A stretch of 64,000 nucleotides of DNA from Aliiglaciecola lipolytica (GCF_018860635.1 NZ_JAHKPT010000009.1:62001-126000); one strand, 5' to 3'; positions 1 through 10,296 are shown, counted from the first letter of the stretch. Notes: generated by a model from the letters alone, not told the origin. Numbers and translations are program-made.

Positions 1-2323
1 CATCTGAGGACAAATCACCTAAATCAAAAGAATAGGTTAAGTCATAATCGATACCGCGAGCGGTCATAACGTTTAGGTTGTCGTATAAAAGGTTGATCGT
101 TTGTAGTGTTCCTGATTCATCATAAATCATGTTGTCACAGTATTTTTGCACACCAAACTCAACACAGTATTCAGCCGTTGAATCAGCCGTTACGAAGCTG
201 ATAATACCGTCAATTTCCACATCATAATAATCAATTGCGGCAGAGAAGTTTTCTAAGAAACTAGGACGCAAAATCACCCCAACTCCCCAAGAATCAGCTT
301 CTTCTGGCTTAACATCTGGGTTACCTTGAAGATTCTGGATCATAGGTACAGAAGCACCATCGATAGTGACAGAGTTACTACGGGCAGTACCTGCAGCGTA
401 TAACTCACTCAAGTTGGGCGCACGAATATCGCGAGACTTGGTTAAACGTATAGTTGCATCTTCAATTGGTTGATAGGTTAAACCTGCTTTCCAGGTGGTT
501 ACGCCACCAGAGGTACTATAATCGGTATAACGAACTGCACCGTTAAAATCCAAATCATCGGTAATTGGAACTAATGTTTCAACATAGGCTTCAACAACAT
601 CGTAATCGCCTTGAGTGACTTTATAGTTACCGTATTTCCAGCCAGTTTGATACTGTTCTTCAACATAACCATCCATTTCTTCTTTACGGTACTCAGCACC
701 AAAAGCGACAGAGATTGGGCCTGCCCATCCCTCAAAGTCACCAGTACTAAAGTTAATCGCAGCAACATTTTGAATAAACTCTTGCTCACGACGAGGGCGA
801 CCTAAAACATAATCTAATGCTTCGTCACTCGCTACACCAACACCAAAGCGGTTCAATGGCACGCAACCATCGCTTGGATCAGTCAAGGTAGAACGACAAA
901 CAATTTCGCCAGTAGCAGAATCTACAACAGCATCTGTGGCTTGAGTTAAGCGCGCAGAATTGTAGGTTGGAGTCATGTGCTCATCAGTGTTGGTTTTACC
1001 GTATTGATAATAGGCATCCCAACTAAAGTATTTGCCGCCCATTTCAAATTCACCGTCGGCACCTAAAACGATTCGAGTGGTGTCACGTAAGTTGTTAGCA
1101 CCCGATGCTGGCATATCAACGTTACTGGTATTTAAGCTGAAACTTTCTAGCCCTTGGTCGGCCATTTGACTTGCGACAGCACCTGGTAAAAATGCGTTGT
1201 CAGCATAAATAGTAACGCCTTTAGACGTGGGGTTAATGTAGTAAGCTAAACCTTCATATTCAGCATAAGAACCTTGCAGATAAACCTCAGTTTCACCCAG
1301 CATATAGCTTAAGCGGCCAAACAAGTTTTTACGCTCTTCATCGGCAGCTAAAGAATTGGTTCCGACCATACCTGAAGAAGTATATTGCCAATCACCGCCT
1401 TGCATCCACTGACCAGATACGTCACCGTAAGCCAATTGATTAACAGCGCCATCGACACCAAAATAAGTACCCGCAAGTGGGCCATCGGCAATTAAACCAC
1501 CGGGGGTATAGTTAGAAATACCGATGTTTTCATCTACTAAGTAAAACGGAGCGCCTTCGCTAGTATCAGGATTGATCATCCCAACATAACCTCTTTCAGC
1601 CCAGTCGCGGGTGGTGTAATGAATACCGTTAGCAGAGAAATACTCACCACTTAATAACAAGTGCCCTGCCCCATCAGCTAATTCAGTACCGTAAGTCAGA
1701 ACCACTTTACCGTTTTCACGATCTCCGTAAGTGGTTTCGCCGTACTCTACTTGAGATTTAAAACCTGTGTATTCTTTATCTAGAATAAAGTTCACAACCC
1801 CACTAATTGCATCAGAACCATAAACAGATGACGCACCACCGGTTACTACTTCAACATTTTTGATTAGGGATTGAGGGAATGTATTAGTATCAACTTCACC
1901 TGTTGATGCAGAAACAACGTTACGCTGACCGTCGAATAGTACCAAGGTACGACCCACACCTAAGGCTCTTAAGTTCAATGCGGCGATACCCGAAGCACCG
2001 TTACTCAGTGATCCTGAAGAAGTAGACGCCGTGCTACTACCAGTAACAGAAGGTAAAGTATTGACAAATTCCGCCACACTTCCTGGAGCGTAAGCATTAA
2101 TGTCATCTTGGGTCATTATGGTCACTGGTGCCGGCGTATCATAACCGTCCCTTGCTACCCGTGATCCTGTAATTTGTATCGATTCCAACTTGGAATCCTC
2201 ACTCAAACTGTCGTATTCACTAGCTGCTTCCTGAGCAAGAGCGGTGTTCACTGCCAACATGCTAGAAATCAATGTAGCCAGATAGGTGACTCTATGCGTT
2301 TTTGATTTAATGGGGCTTTTCAT
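1..2323 (-). CDS. TonB-dependent outer-membrane receptor (3' end beyond window)
   Basis: Outer-membrane active transporter energised by TonB; the ligand is unknown. The ATG at 2321-2323 follows a good AGGAG ribosome-binding site and a signal peptide ending near NTALAQEA. The plug domain follows: a TonB-box-like stretch (LESIQITGSRVAR), then LRALGVGRTLVLFDGQR and a VVTGGASSVYGSDAISGVVNFIL motif, which is diagnostic of the receptor plug. The reading frame stays open to position 1 (about 774 codons), so the end of the beta-barrel is missing. The LRALG-type plug is common in receptors for oligosaccharides or peptides. It faces away from the lipoprotein gene at 3383 across a 1-kb AT-rich gap. Family is sure; substrate is not. 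Confidence 0.93.
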   Translation of the reverse strand, partial: MKSPIKSKTHRVTYLATLISSMLAVNTALAQEAASEYDSLSEDSKLESIQITGSRVARDGYDTPAPVTIMTQDDINAYAPGSVAEFVNTLPSVTGSSTASTSSGSLSNGASGIAALNLRALGVGRTLVLFDGQRNVVSASTGEVDTNTFPQSLIKNVEVVTGGASSVYGSDAISGVVNFILDKEYTGFKSQVEYGETTYGDRENGKVVLTYGTELADGAGHLLLSGEYFSANGIHYTTRDWAERGYVGMINPDTSEGAPFYLVDENIGISNYTPGGLIADGPLAGTYFGVDGAVNQLAYGDVSGQWMQGGDWQYTSSGMVGTNSLAADEERKNLFGRLSYMLGETEVYLQGSYAEYEGLAYYINPTSKGVTIYADNAFLPGAVASQMADQGLESFSLNTSNVDMPASGANNLRDTTRIVLGADGEFEMGGKYFSWDAYYQYGKTNTDEHMTPTYNSARLTQATDAVVDSATGEIVCRSTLTDPSDGCVPLNRFGVGVASDEALDYVLGRPRREQEFIQNVAAINFSTGDFEGWAGPISVAFGAEYRKEEMDGYVEEQYQTGWKYGNYKVTQGDYDVVEAYVETLVPITDDLDFNGAVRYTDYSTSGGVTTWKAGLTYQPIEDATIRLTKSRDIRAPNLSELYAAGTARSNSVTIDGASVPMIQNLQGNPDVKPEEADSWGVGVILRPSFLENFSAAIDYYDVEIDGIISFVTADSTAEYCVEFGVQKYCDNMIYDESGTLQTINLLYDNLNVMTARGIDYDLTYSFDLGDLSSD

Positions 2324-3382
2324 GTGTTCTTCTCCTGTACAAAGGATGTAATAGTTGTTTTTATTTGCTGATTTTTTTGCGACTCAAAACATAAATGCAT
2401 TTTCACGTCGTTACAGTTGCGATGAGTTAAAAGCACAAGTCATACCTAAAACCTTGATTTAAAAAATTATTATTGAATTAATTTTGGGGAAGCTAAAAAT
2501 TAAGTGAAAATGCACGTAAAAAAACCTAGTGATTACAAACACTTGCAAAACATAAAAACATCTTATTTACAGGCTGTAACATATAAGAAAATCTTATTAG
2601 AAATCTCCAGGTCAGATAAGAAAAATTAATATTTTTAAATTTTGATTAAAATAACTTATGCAAAAATAAACTTCATTTATGCAAATTTCGAACTCGCACT
2701 ATTTCGATGCAATTAAATAGAATTACGGGTATTAATTAGGCATTTGCGGACTTTTCTACCCAATATCAAATTATAATCATCCTAATTTATGACATTTAAT
2801 ATGATGAATTTTTCTAAAAATGGTTTATTAGTAACAAAAAGCAATAAACAACTCACCATCCTAGATTCACTCCAAAACTAAACAAAATGCGCAGTAGAGC
2901 TAGTTTTAGGCGAGCTGATATGATTAATAACGCACCAAAAAGTGAATAGCTATTCGGCACCAATTGGGGTTGCACCAATTTGGAATATGTAACATTTAGC
3001 GAATTGAACAGTTGCCATTCAAATTTGAAATTGATTACCAACAGACTCGCCCATTCGATTTTCAATGTTGTTGGCATCAAGCATGATCACAAAGGTTGCT
3101 GGATGAATTGACTTTTTGCTATTCAAATAAATTCCCAGACAGTGATTCCTTGCCGATTTGCTAGATATCGTTAGTTAAAACAAGCAAAACATCTTTTTAT
3201 CTATTTGAATGTTTTTTTTCTTCGATCCGTAACAAAACAATTTACAACGTAAAGTTTCTGTAAAGACGCCTCTTTGCGCTGAACTAAATGAAATTAAAAT
3301 CAGTCCGAATCGCCATTGTGAGAAACATGACAGCTTTGATCAGTACCTCACTTTTCCTAACAATAATTAAAGTGGAGATTCC
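2324..3382. other. 1-kb AT-rich intergenic region
   Basis: No convincing gene. It separates the divergent TonB receptor and lipoprotein genes and should hold both promoters. An 11-bp inverted repeat lies at 2396-2406 and 2504-2514. A slightly GC-richer patch at about 2860-3110 contains only a 75-codon minus-strand ORF without a ribosome-binding site, which I do not accept as a gene. Confidence 0.5.
2396..2514. promoter_or_regulatory. Inverted repeat TGCATTTTCAC / GTGAAAATGCA upstream of TonB receptor
   Basis: TGCATTTTCAC (2396-2406) and its exact reverse complement (2504-2514) lie about 100 bp apart, 73 and 181 bp upstream of the receptor start. Two oppositely oriented copies of an 11-mer in a promoter region may be regulator sites. 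No protein can be assigned. Confidence 0.3.
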
Positions 3383-4891
3383 ATGAAGTTCAGTAGTACA
3401 CCCCTTAAATTAACGAATTACCCTTGGGTATGTTTGGGTTTAATGTTATTCGTTTTAGCAGGCTGTGGCAGTGACGACGAAAGTTCCGGTTACATTAAAT
3501 TCTATAATGCATCGACTAATGCACCTGGGGTTTACCTCACTGTGGATGAAGATTTAGACAATGATGATGACGATGAAGTAGAGCTTACTTATAGCGCCGT
3601 AGAATTTGCTGAGGTAAGCGCAAACAATGAGTTGGACACTGGAAGCTACTACGTTGAATTAGCTTGGCAAGATGAGGAAAGTAGTGATCGAAGCGATCTG
3701 GAAATGGTCTATCAGGAGCAATTAAGTATCAATTCTGACAGCATCACTTTTCTTGCCATGACTGGTGATATTAGAGATCCCGAGGTGCTGAAGTTTGATA
3801 TTGCGGTAGTCGATGACGATGATGACGACGACGATGACTTGTTTAACCTTAGGTTCTTAAATCTGCACCCTGACTACCAATATGTTGACGTATATATGTC
3901 TGCAGATAATGAAACTTTTAACGAAGCGGTATTTGTGACTAGCAGCAGTTATACCGAGTTGTCTGAAAATATAAAAATGGATCAAGATCAATATATTTTC
4001 TACATCACCGAAGCTGGCAGTGACGAGGTTATCTATACCTCTACGGATCAGTCGTATACCACCGTGAGCCAGTATGTCATTGTATTACGAGAAAATGTTG
4101 GGGTTGGCTCTTCACCTTTTGCTATCGATAGCATTGGCACCAACGGCGTGACCCTATTAAATGATGTGGACTCAGAAGCCTCCTTTGGATTTTATAACGG
4201 TGTTGATGAATCCGATTATTTACCTAACTATCGTGGATACATGAATATTGATGTCAAATTAAATGATGATTCAGAGGTATTGATAGAAGGTTTAGCCACT
4301 GGGGAATTCAGTACTTCAACAACCACTGCAAATGGCGATTACGGATTTGATGTATTGGACACTTATACCGAAGACACCTTTATTAGTGATGCCTTGTTAA
4401 GCCTTGAAGAAAATGCTGACAGTACTATCTTCATTTATAGCAAAGTTGATCCTATTGATGATGACGAAGATGATGACATCGATGAAAATAGTGATGGTGT
4501 TGTAGACGGTTACGAAGCCACCATAAAATCACTCACAATTACCAAAAGCAACAGCTCAAGTATCTATAGTCATGGTATCAAAGTGGTTAACTTGTCTGAT
4601 TCTGATGACTTTAGCCGTGTGACTTTTTACTTTGTATTGAGCGACGAAATAATATCAACGGCTGAAAGTAAATTATCAGTTTTAGAAACCAGCAGTGGTT
4701 CAGTTTCATTGCTCAATAATACCTACGATATTTTCGCCATTGCCACTATAGACGGTACCGACGTCATAATGGACAGCTTAACGATGACATTAGATGAAGA
4801 CAGTGTTGAGCAATTTCTGATATTCGCAGAAAATGAGTCTATGCCCTCAGGTTATGAGATGACCTTAGTTAACCAAAAATCTGACGAGTAA
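3383..4891 (+). CDS. Acidic lipoprotein, DUF4397-like
   Basis: Predicted exported lipoprotein of 502 residues. The signal peptide ends in a lipobox (FVLAGC, Cys28). The mature part is extremely Asp/Glu rich, with poly-Asp tracts at about 147-155 and 369-376. It looks beta-rich, with segments such as YIKFYNAST and NLRFLNLHPDYQYVDVYMS that recall DUF4397 repeats (short beta-sandwich modules of surface lipoproteins). The start is supported by GGAG eight bases upstream. A strong hairpin follows at 4938, so it is probably transcribed alone or with partial read-through to the DUF3466 gene. Function unknown; the acidic stretches suggest divalent-cation binding or adaptation to sea water (inference). 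Confidence 0.8.
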   Translation: MKFSSTPLKLTNYPWVCLGLMLFVLAGCGSDDESSGYIKFYNASTNAPGVYLTVDEDLDNDDDDEVELTYSAVEFAEVSANNELDTGSYYVELAWQDEESSDRSDLEMVYQEQLSINSDSITFLAMTGDIRDPEVLKFDIAVVDDDDDDDDDLFNLRFLNLHPDYQYVDVYMSADNETFNEAVFVTSSSYTELSENIKMDQDQYIFYITEAGSDEVIYTSTDQSYTTVSQYVIVLRENVGVGSSPFAIDSIGTNGVTLLNDVDSEASFGFYNGVDESDYLPNYRGYMNIDVKLNDDSEVLIEGLATGEFSTSTTTANGDYGFDVLDTYTEDTFISDALLSLEENADSTIFIYSKVDPIDDDEDDDIDENSDGVVDGYEATIKSLTITKSNSSSIYSHGIKVVNLSDSDDFSRVTFYFVLSDEIISTAESKLSVLETSSGSVSLLNNTYDIFAIATIDGTDVIMDSLTMTLDEDSVEQFLIFAENESMPSGYEMTLVNQKSDE

Positions 4892-4937
4892 TCTGACAAC
4901 TCCTCGCAAGTAAAATTACCGTAATTCCTTTATAAGT

Positions 4938-4962
4938 GCAGGCACAATTTAATTGTGCCTGC
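4938..4962 (+). terminator. Hairpin between lipoprotein and DUF3466 genes
   Basis: Twelve-bp perfect arms (GCAGGCACAATT and its complement) almost without loop, 46 bases after the lipoprotein stop. There is no T tract, so it is either an attenuating hairpin or a poor terminator. Confidence 0.45.
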
Positions 4963-5023
4963 CATAAGAGATGCGTGAAATCTGCATGTGAGCGTAGCTA
5001 AAAAGCAGTAAACAGGAAATTCA

Positions 5024-6688
5024 ATGAAAACAATCCGACTTGTACTAGCGCTGTCTTGCTCCTTATTATTGGGTTTTAAGGTCTATGGGGCGCAATACAA
5101 AGTAGTAGAATTACCAGTAGCCGAATTAGGAGAGAATTCGTCTCCCACGGACATTAACAGTATTGGTGAGGTCACCGTCAATCTCGTGACTAAATATAAT
5201 CCACCGATAGACATATCGCTACTCGACTTCGATTCATTGTCTAGTTATTTGACAGACGTAGAATCAGCAAAAGTAGGTGATTTCAATGATGATGACTACG
5301 CATTTCTATATAGCTATATTCAATCTTTCGCTGAGAACCAGTTATACCAACAAATTTCCACACAAAACGGCTTTATAGCCACCGAGTCAGACAGTCAAGA
5401 GTTACACGGATTTGACAGTGTTGATTCCTCCACTGATGACTATAGCAATAGTACCTTTGTCGATCTGCAAGGGATTAACGACTTTGGTTATGCCGTAGGA
5501 TACGGTTTTGACGGATTTTACACCCTCGATTATATCAATGAAGATATTGACGATGTTACCTATGTACTAAATGACTTTTATGTCAGAGGTTTTGCCTATA
5601 TTGATGGCGATACAGTTGCCCTGCCTCCTCCTGACACCACGGCTGGCGGTCTAAGTTACGCCTTCGACATAAATGATAGTAACCAAGTTGTTGGCTATGG
5701 AACCACTGAGTTGGTATCAGATGAGTTTGCGCAAAGTGTAGAAGACTGTGCAGATGATGAAGTACGTGCTGATGTGCCAGAAGAATCCTGTTTACGCAGC
5801 TTGAGCATTGAACTGAACAGCAGCGTCACCACAATATCACAACGCCGAGGAATTATATGGCAAGTAGATGAACGCGGGAGCGTAACTGACACTTATGTTT
5901 TACCCATGCTAATCGAACCCGATAGCAGTGATGAAACCGTATATAGCAGCACAGCGGTAGCAATCAATGATTATGGGGTTGCCGTGGGAGAATCCCCTGA
6001 TTACTACTTAGATACCACAACCCTTATTACATCGGCGGCTATTTATATAGATGATGAAGTCACTACAATTAACCAAGATGAGAGCGTTTATTCCAGTTCT
6101 GCTACGGCAATTAATAATGACAACATAGTGGTAGGTTATGCTTCAAAGTTAGTTCAAGGCAGTTTAGTCAATAAGTTTTTTGTTCACGATGTGGATGCTG
6201 ACGTCACCGAATACCCAGATGATTTTTATACGACTGCCAATAGCTATGCTACTGATATCAATAATCAAAATATGATTATCGGATACGGAGATTCGGAACT
6301 CACCACTTCGGGTACAAGTCGTACCGGCGCTTTTCTATACGATTATCGAAATGACCTTTTCAATGAGATAAATACTTTGCTTGAATGTAATAGCGAGTAC
6401 AACATCGTAGAAGTTCACGGCATCAACGATGACAATACCATTGTTGCCACAGCCACAGTAACAGAGGCGAGTCGCAATCTATCTGGCGAGATTATCTATG
6501 ATGATTATGGCGCTGAAATTGAAACCACCCATTATGTGGCGGTAAAATTAGAACCAATTTCAGGCGGCTCTATAGATAATTGTGATGCACTAGAAGCGGA
6601 AGTTGAGCGCCAAGGCGGCAGTTTATTCTGGTTATTAATCATTACTCCATTGGCAATAATTAGATTATTTCGTACAAAACAACTGTAA
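5024..6688 (+). CDS. DUF3466 family protein with GlyGly-CTERM anchor
   Basis: Exported protein of 554 residues with an N-terminal signal peptide (cleavage after VYGA). Repeated modules carry the pattern GINDFGYAVGY / DINDSNQVVGYG / AINDYGVAVGE / GINDDNTIVA, the beta-propeller-like repeats typical of DUF3466 proteins of Shewanella, Vibrio and Alteromonas. The C-terminus (GGSLFWLLI, hydrophobic stretch, then FRTKQL) is a GlyGly-CTERM sorting signal, which is processed by rhombosortase and usually leads to type II secretion or surface display. No rhombosortase gene is visible here. Biological role unknown. The family and anchor calls are strong. Confidence 0.88.
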   Translation: MKTIRLVLALSCSLLLGFKVYGAQYKVVELPVAELGENSSPTDINSIGEVTVNLVTKYNPPIDISLLDFDSLSSYLTDVESAKVGDFNDDDYAFLYSYIQSFAENQLYQQISTQNGFIATESDSQELHGFDSVDSSTDDYSNSTFVDLQGINDFGYAVGYGFDGFYTLDYINEDIDDVTYVLNDFYVRGFAYIDGDTVALPPPDTTAGGLSYAFDINDSNQVVGYGTTELVSDEFAQSVEDCADDEVRADVPEESCLRSLSIELNSSVTTISQRRGIIWQVDERGSVTDTYVLPMLIEPDSSDETVYSSTAVAINDYGVAVGESPDYYLDTTTLITSAAIYIDDEVTTINQDESVYSSSATAINNDNIVVGYASKLVQGSLVNKFFVHDVDADVTEYPDDFYTTANSYATDINNQNMIIGYGDSELTTSGTSRTGAFLYDYRNDLFNEINTLLECNSEYNIVEVHGINDDNTIVATATVTEASRNLSGEIIYDDYGAEIETTHYVAVKLEPISGGSIDNCDALEAEVERQGGSLFWLLIITPLAIIRLFRTKQL

Positions 6689-6698
6689 AACTTACCCT

Positions 6699-6731
6699 AG
6701 CCTGCAGGCTTAAATCCCTAAGCAGCAGGCT
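6699..6731 (+). terminator. Hairpin after DUF3466 gene
   Basis: Arms AGCCTGC (6699-6705) and GCAGGCT (6725-6731) followed by CTTTATAA, 11 bases after the stop. Plausible weak terminator. Confidence 0.45.
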
Positions 6732-6985
6732 CTTTATAACCGTCAACAATCTGTTATTACTTGCGCAAAATCAACTCATCGTTAACAACATTAAAAGTGC
6801 TAACCAAGCTCCCAGTGCTAATTTATCCAGACCTGTGAGCTTCCCACCTCATTTCTCTTTAACTTTTTAATTACATCTTTTACTTTTTTTAATCTCGCCT
6901 TAGTGTTTTAAGTTGTTCGCTAGATAGGTACTGATTTACCTGTTACTTTCCATAGTTAAGCGGTAACTAAAAGAATTATAAAAAT

Positions 6986-8485
6986 ATGAATAATATCGAC
7001 CTAACAGAAGACTCGTTAAACAAAGCACCTATTGCTGACAAATTATCGGTAGTAGAGAAAGTTGGATACAGCCTAGGTGACTTAGCTGCCAATCTGATAT
7101 TTCAAACTTTTGTTACCTTTATTGCTTTTTTCTATACCGACGTTTACAAAATTCCAGCACAAACAGCAACCATGATCATTTTCACTGGCGGCATGATTGG
7201 CGCATTTTTCAGTCCGGTTATGGGAATTATTGCCGATAGAACCCAAACCCGCTGGGGCCGTTATCGACCTTGGATATTATGGACATCCATCCCTTTTGGA
7301 ACCTTAGCCTTATTGGCTTTTACAACTCCTGACTTTGCGCCCGAAGGTAAGGTGTTATATGCGTTTATTACCTACATCGCCTTAGTACTAGTCTATTCCG
7401 CTAATAACTTGCCTTATTCTGCACTAAGTGGCGTCATTACTGGCAACATGAAACAGCGCAATAGTATGTCAGCTTATCGCTTTGTTGCAGTTATGATCGC
7501 GCAATTTATTATTCAGGTTTTGTTACTGCCTTTAGTACTTATTCTTGGTGATGGTGACAAAGCGGTGGGATTTGAAAATACCATGATGATATTTTCAATT
7601 GTGGGAATCGTGTTTTTCCTCATCACCTTTATCACCACAAAAGAAAGGGTCATCACCAAAGTCGAACAAAAATCATCGATAAAACAAGACATTGTTGATC
7701 TATTAAAAAACAAACCTTGGGTGATTATGTTGATACTCACTATTCTTGTTTTTATTACCCTTGCCCTTAAAGGCGGCATGTATATCTATTATTTCCAAAA
7801 TTATGTTGACGAAGCCCACCTTGCTCAATTTCACCAGAATATCGGTTTTAACAATCTCATTGCAGGGCTAAACAGCTTATTAACCAATGCCGGATTGGCT
7901 GAGTTCCAATGGCCTAAGGACACGGCAATATCAGGCAACAGTATTTTTAACGCCTGTGGCATCATTTTTATGATAATTGGAATTGGTTTTTCTAAGCCAC
8001 TAGCAGACAGATTTGGCAAACGCGATGTATTTGGTTGTGCATTGTTTTTATCCACGTTGTTCGTGCTGTTTTTCTATTTTTACTCGCCAGAATCTATCGC
8101 CTTGATGTTTGGCTCGCAAATTTTTCATGGTTTTTTCTACGGCATTACCACCCCAATTTTATGGGCAATGATTGCCGATGTGGCCGATTACTCTGAATGG
8201 AAAAATAATCGTCGAGCTACGGCAATTGTCTTTTCAGCTATGTTATTTGGTCTCAAGGCTGGGCTGGCAATAGGCGGTTCGTTAGTGGCAGGCATCTTGG
8301 CCTATTATCACTACAACGCAGACTTGGTGGTACAAGCTCCAGACACAATTAATGGAATTAAAACTGCAGTGAGTATCTATGCCGCCATACCTTTCTTACT
8401 CGGCTGTGGATGCCTATTTTTCTATGAGATAAACAAGAAGATGGAACAGCGTATCGAAGCTGATCTCAAACTATCCCGAGGCTAG
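6986..8485 (+). CDS. GPH-family sugar:cation symporter (MFS)
   Basis: Inner-membrane symporter of 499 residues with about 12 membrane spans. It belongs to the glycoside-pentoside-hexuronide:cation symporter family (MelB, XynP, YicJ). The N-terminal KVGYSLGDLAANLIFQTF start and the cytoplasmic loop GIIADRTQTRWGRYRPWILW are family hallmarks. A longer loop around residues 275-320 is unusual but in frame. It lies 69 bp ahead of a GH43 glycosidase in the same direction. The pair probably imports pentose oligosaccharides (xylo- or arabino-) and splits them in the cytoplasm. Exact sugar not readable from sequence. Confidence 0.9.
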   Translation: MNNIDLTEDSLNKAPIADKLSVVEKVGYSLGDLAANLIFQTFVTFIAFFYTDVYKIPAQTATMIIFTGGMIGAFFSPVMGIIADRTQTRWGRYRPWILWTSIPFGTLALLAFTTPDFAPEGKVLYAFITYIALVLVYSANNLPYSALSGVITGNMKQRNSMSAYRFVAVMIAQFIIQVLLLPLVLILGDGDKAVGFENTMMIFSIVGIVFFLITFITTKERVITKVEQKSSIKQDIVDLLKNKPWVIMLILTILVFITLALKGGMYIYYFQNYVDEAHLAQFHQNIGFNNLIAGLNSLLTNAGLAEFQWPKDTAISGNSIFNACGIIFMIIGIGFSKPLADRFGKRDVFGCALFLSTLFVLFFYFYSPESIALMFGSQIFHGFFYGITTPILWAMIADVADYSEWKNNRRATAIVFSAMLFGLKAGLAIGGSLVAGILAYYHYNADLVVQAPDTINGIKTAVSIYAAIPFLLGCGCLFFYEINKKMEQRIEADLKLSRG

Positions 8486-8554
8486 TCAAATAGCCGGTTC
8501 GGGGTCATTCAACATACAATCGAAAACGAATATGTATCGCTATTTGGAGCCTTC

Positions 8555-9622
8555 ATGAGCAACCACAATGAGCAGCCTCTCAGTCCACTCGAAATTGAAT
8601 TGAGTGACGCGCAGAGCAAACAGCAACAAGATTTGGCTCGCGCACAATCTTTACAGCCGAAACACCGACCATTAGTAGAGCATATTTATACCGCAGATCC
8701 TTCTGCCCATGTATTCGATGGTAAAATTTATATCTATCCCTCCCACGACATTCAAACCGACGCTGAGATAAATGATAACGGTGAACAATTTGCTATGCGG
8801 GACTACCATGTATTGTCGTTAGATAGGGATACCTTTGAGGCGACAGATCATGGTGTTGCCTTGAGTGTTGAGGATGTGCCTTGGGCTCAAATGCAAATGT
8901 GGGCACCTGATGCAACCAGAAAAAATGGGCGCTATTATTTTTATTTTCCGGCTCGTGCGTACGACGGTATTTTTCGTATTGGTGTTGCCGTTAGTGACAG
9001 TCCAACAGGCCCTTTCACGGCGCAAGATAATTACATTGAAGGCACATACAGTATCGACCCTGCGGTGTTTGCAGATGACGATGGTAGTTACTATTTGTAT
9101 TGGGGAGGAATTTGGGGAGGACAACTACAAAACTGGCGAGATGGTCAATTCCATCCAAGGGATATCTACCCTGCCGATGATCAACCTGCTTACGCTCCGT
9201 TAGTCGCCAAATTATCTGACGACATGTTATCCCTTGCTGAATCGCCCAAGGATATACTTATTTATGATGAAAACGGCAAACTACTGCGCGCAGGCGATAA
9301 CCAACGACGTTTTTTTGAAGCATCATGGTTACACAAACATAATCAGCAGTATTACTTTTCTTATTCAACAGGCGACACCCATAAAATAGTTTATGCCACC
9401 GGAAAGAGCCCTTACGGCCCATTTACTTATCAAGGGGTCATTCTCAACCCTGTATTGGGTTGGACCAATCATCACTCCATAGTGCAATACAACAACAAGT
9501 GGTTTTTGTTTTATCATGACAGTACCTTATCAGGCGGCCAAACCCATTTACGCTGTGTAAAAATGTCAGAATTAATACACGATAGTGAAGGTAAAATTCT
9601 ACCATTACAGGCCTATGAATAA
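8555..9622 (+). CDS. Glycoside hydrolase family 43 (xylosidase/arabinofuranosidase type)
   Basis: Cytoplasmic (no signal peptide) glycosidase of 355 residues. It is a five-bladed beta-propeller of GH43, with inverting hydrolysis of beta-xylosides or alpha-L-arabinofuranosides. The three acidic landmarks are visible: Asp48 in TADPSAHVFDG (general base), Asp168 in SIDPAVFADDDG (pKa modulator) and Glu255 in RRFFEASWLHKH (general acid). It lacks the C-terminal beta-sandwich of longer GH43 enzymes. Its partner is the upstream GPH symporter, and together they form a minimal import-and-hydrolysis module. The substrate split between xylosidase and arabinosidase is undecided. Confidence 0.9.
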   Translation: MSNHNEQPLSPLEIELSDAQSKQQQDLARAQSLQPKHRPLVEHIYTADPSAHVFDGKIYIYPSHDIQTDAEINDNGEQFAMRDYHVLSLDRDTFEATDHGVALSVEDVPWAQMQMWAPDATRKNGRYYFYFPARAYDGIFRIGVAVSDSPTGPFTAQDNYIEGTYSIDPAVFADDDGSYYLYWGGIWGGQLQNWRDGQFHPRDIYPADDQPAYAPLVAKLSDDMLSLAESPKDILIYDENGKLLRAGDNQRRFFEASWLHKHNQQYYFSYSTGDTHKIVYATGKSPYGPFTYQGVILNPVLGWTNHHSIVQYNNKWFLFYHDSTLSGGQTHLRCVKMSELIHDSEGKILPLQAYE

Positions 9623-9767
9623 ACCTCTCAACAACAAAACAGTCGGCTATCGCAAGTAAATAATGTTGATTCGAATATACAAACGAAACGGCGTATGAGT
9701 TCCACCTTGTCGCCACATTTTGTGTAAAATCGGCAATAAATACATTCAACAACGAAAAAGCCAGAAC

Positions 9768-10277
9768 ATGTTTAAACATTGCCCTCAATGTAAAAGTACC
9801 GAGATTAGTTTTGTAAGTCAGCGATACTGGAAATGTGCCAACTGTGACTTTGTTTATTTTCATAACACCGCCGGTGGCGTTGGCGCAATTATAAGTTGCC
9901 ACAACGAGTTACTTTTTACAGTTCGTGCTAAGCATCCCTGTAAAGGAAAACTCGATCTACCGGGTGGTTTTGTGGATTTCCATGAAACTTTAGAACAAGC
10001 ATTAAGTAGAGAATTAATGGAGGAGTTAAATGTATCTATTGCTCCGTCACAGTGGCAGTATTTATGCTCTTTTCCGAATCAATATCTTTATAAAAATATC
10101 AATTACAACACCATAGATAGCGCGTTTGTTTGTGAGCTAAACGAAAAACCGAAGATACACTTAGAAAAAACTGAAATACTGGAAGCTAAATGGATAGCAA
10201 TAGAAGATGTTGATGTCAGTGCAATCGCATTCCCATCGTTAGCCAATGCTGTTGCTAAATTTATAAGTGCAAGCTAA
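9768..10277 (+). CDS. NUDIX hydrolase with N-terminal zinc ribbon
   Basis: Hydrolase of nucleoside diphosphate-X compounds, 169 residues from the ATG at 9768. I prefer this start over the in-frame TTG at 9720 because the zinc ribbon begins directly at MFKHCPQC. Zinc ribbon: Cys5-Cys8 and Cys23-Cys26. The Nudix box is complete (GGFVDFHETLEQALSRELMEEL), with the RE and EE residues that bind magnesium. The ribbon-plus-Nudix layout resembles NudC-like proteins, but this one is shorter and lacks the large N-terminal domain. Likely a housekeeping or salvage pyrophosphatase. It stands alone, convergent with the LysR gene. Confidence 0.88.
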   Translation: MFKHCPQCKSTEISFVSQRYWKCANCDFVYFHNTAGGVGAIISCHNELLFTVRAKHPCKGKLDLPGGFVDFHETLEQALSRELMEELNVSIAPSQWQYLCSFPNQYLYKNINYNTIDSAFVCELNEKPKIHLEKTEILEAKWIAIEDVDVSAIAFPSLANAVAKFISAS

Positions 10278-10296
10278 AAGCGTATTTTTTCCTGTC

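Noticed and set aside
2853-3080. 75-codon minus-strand ORF in the first intergenic gap
   Set aside because: No ribosome-binding site, no recognisable domain, no neighbours to couple with.
9444-9902. 152-codon ORF antisense to the GH43/NUDIX junction
   Set aside because: It overlaps the C-terminus of GH43 and the NUDIX zinc ribbon, both well supported on the plus strand.
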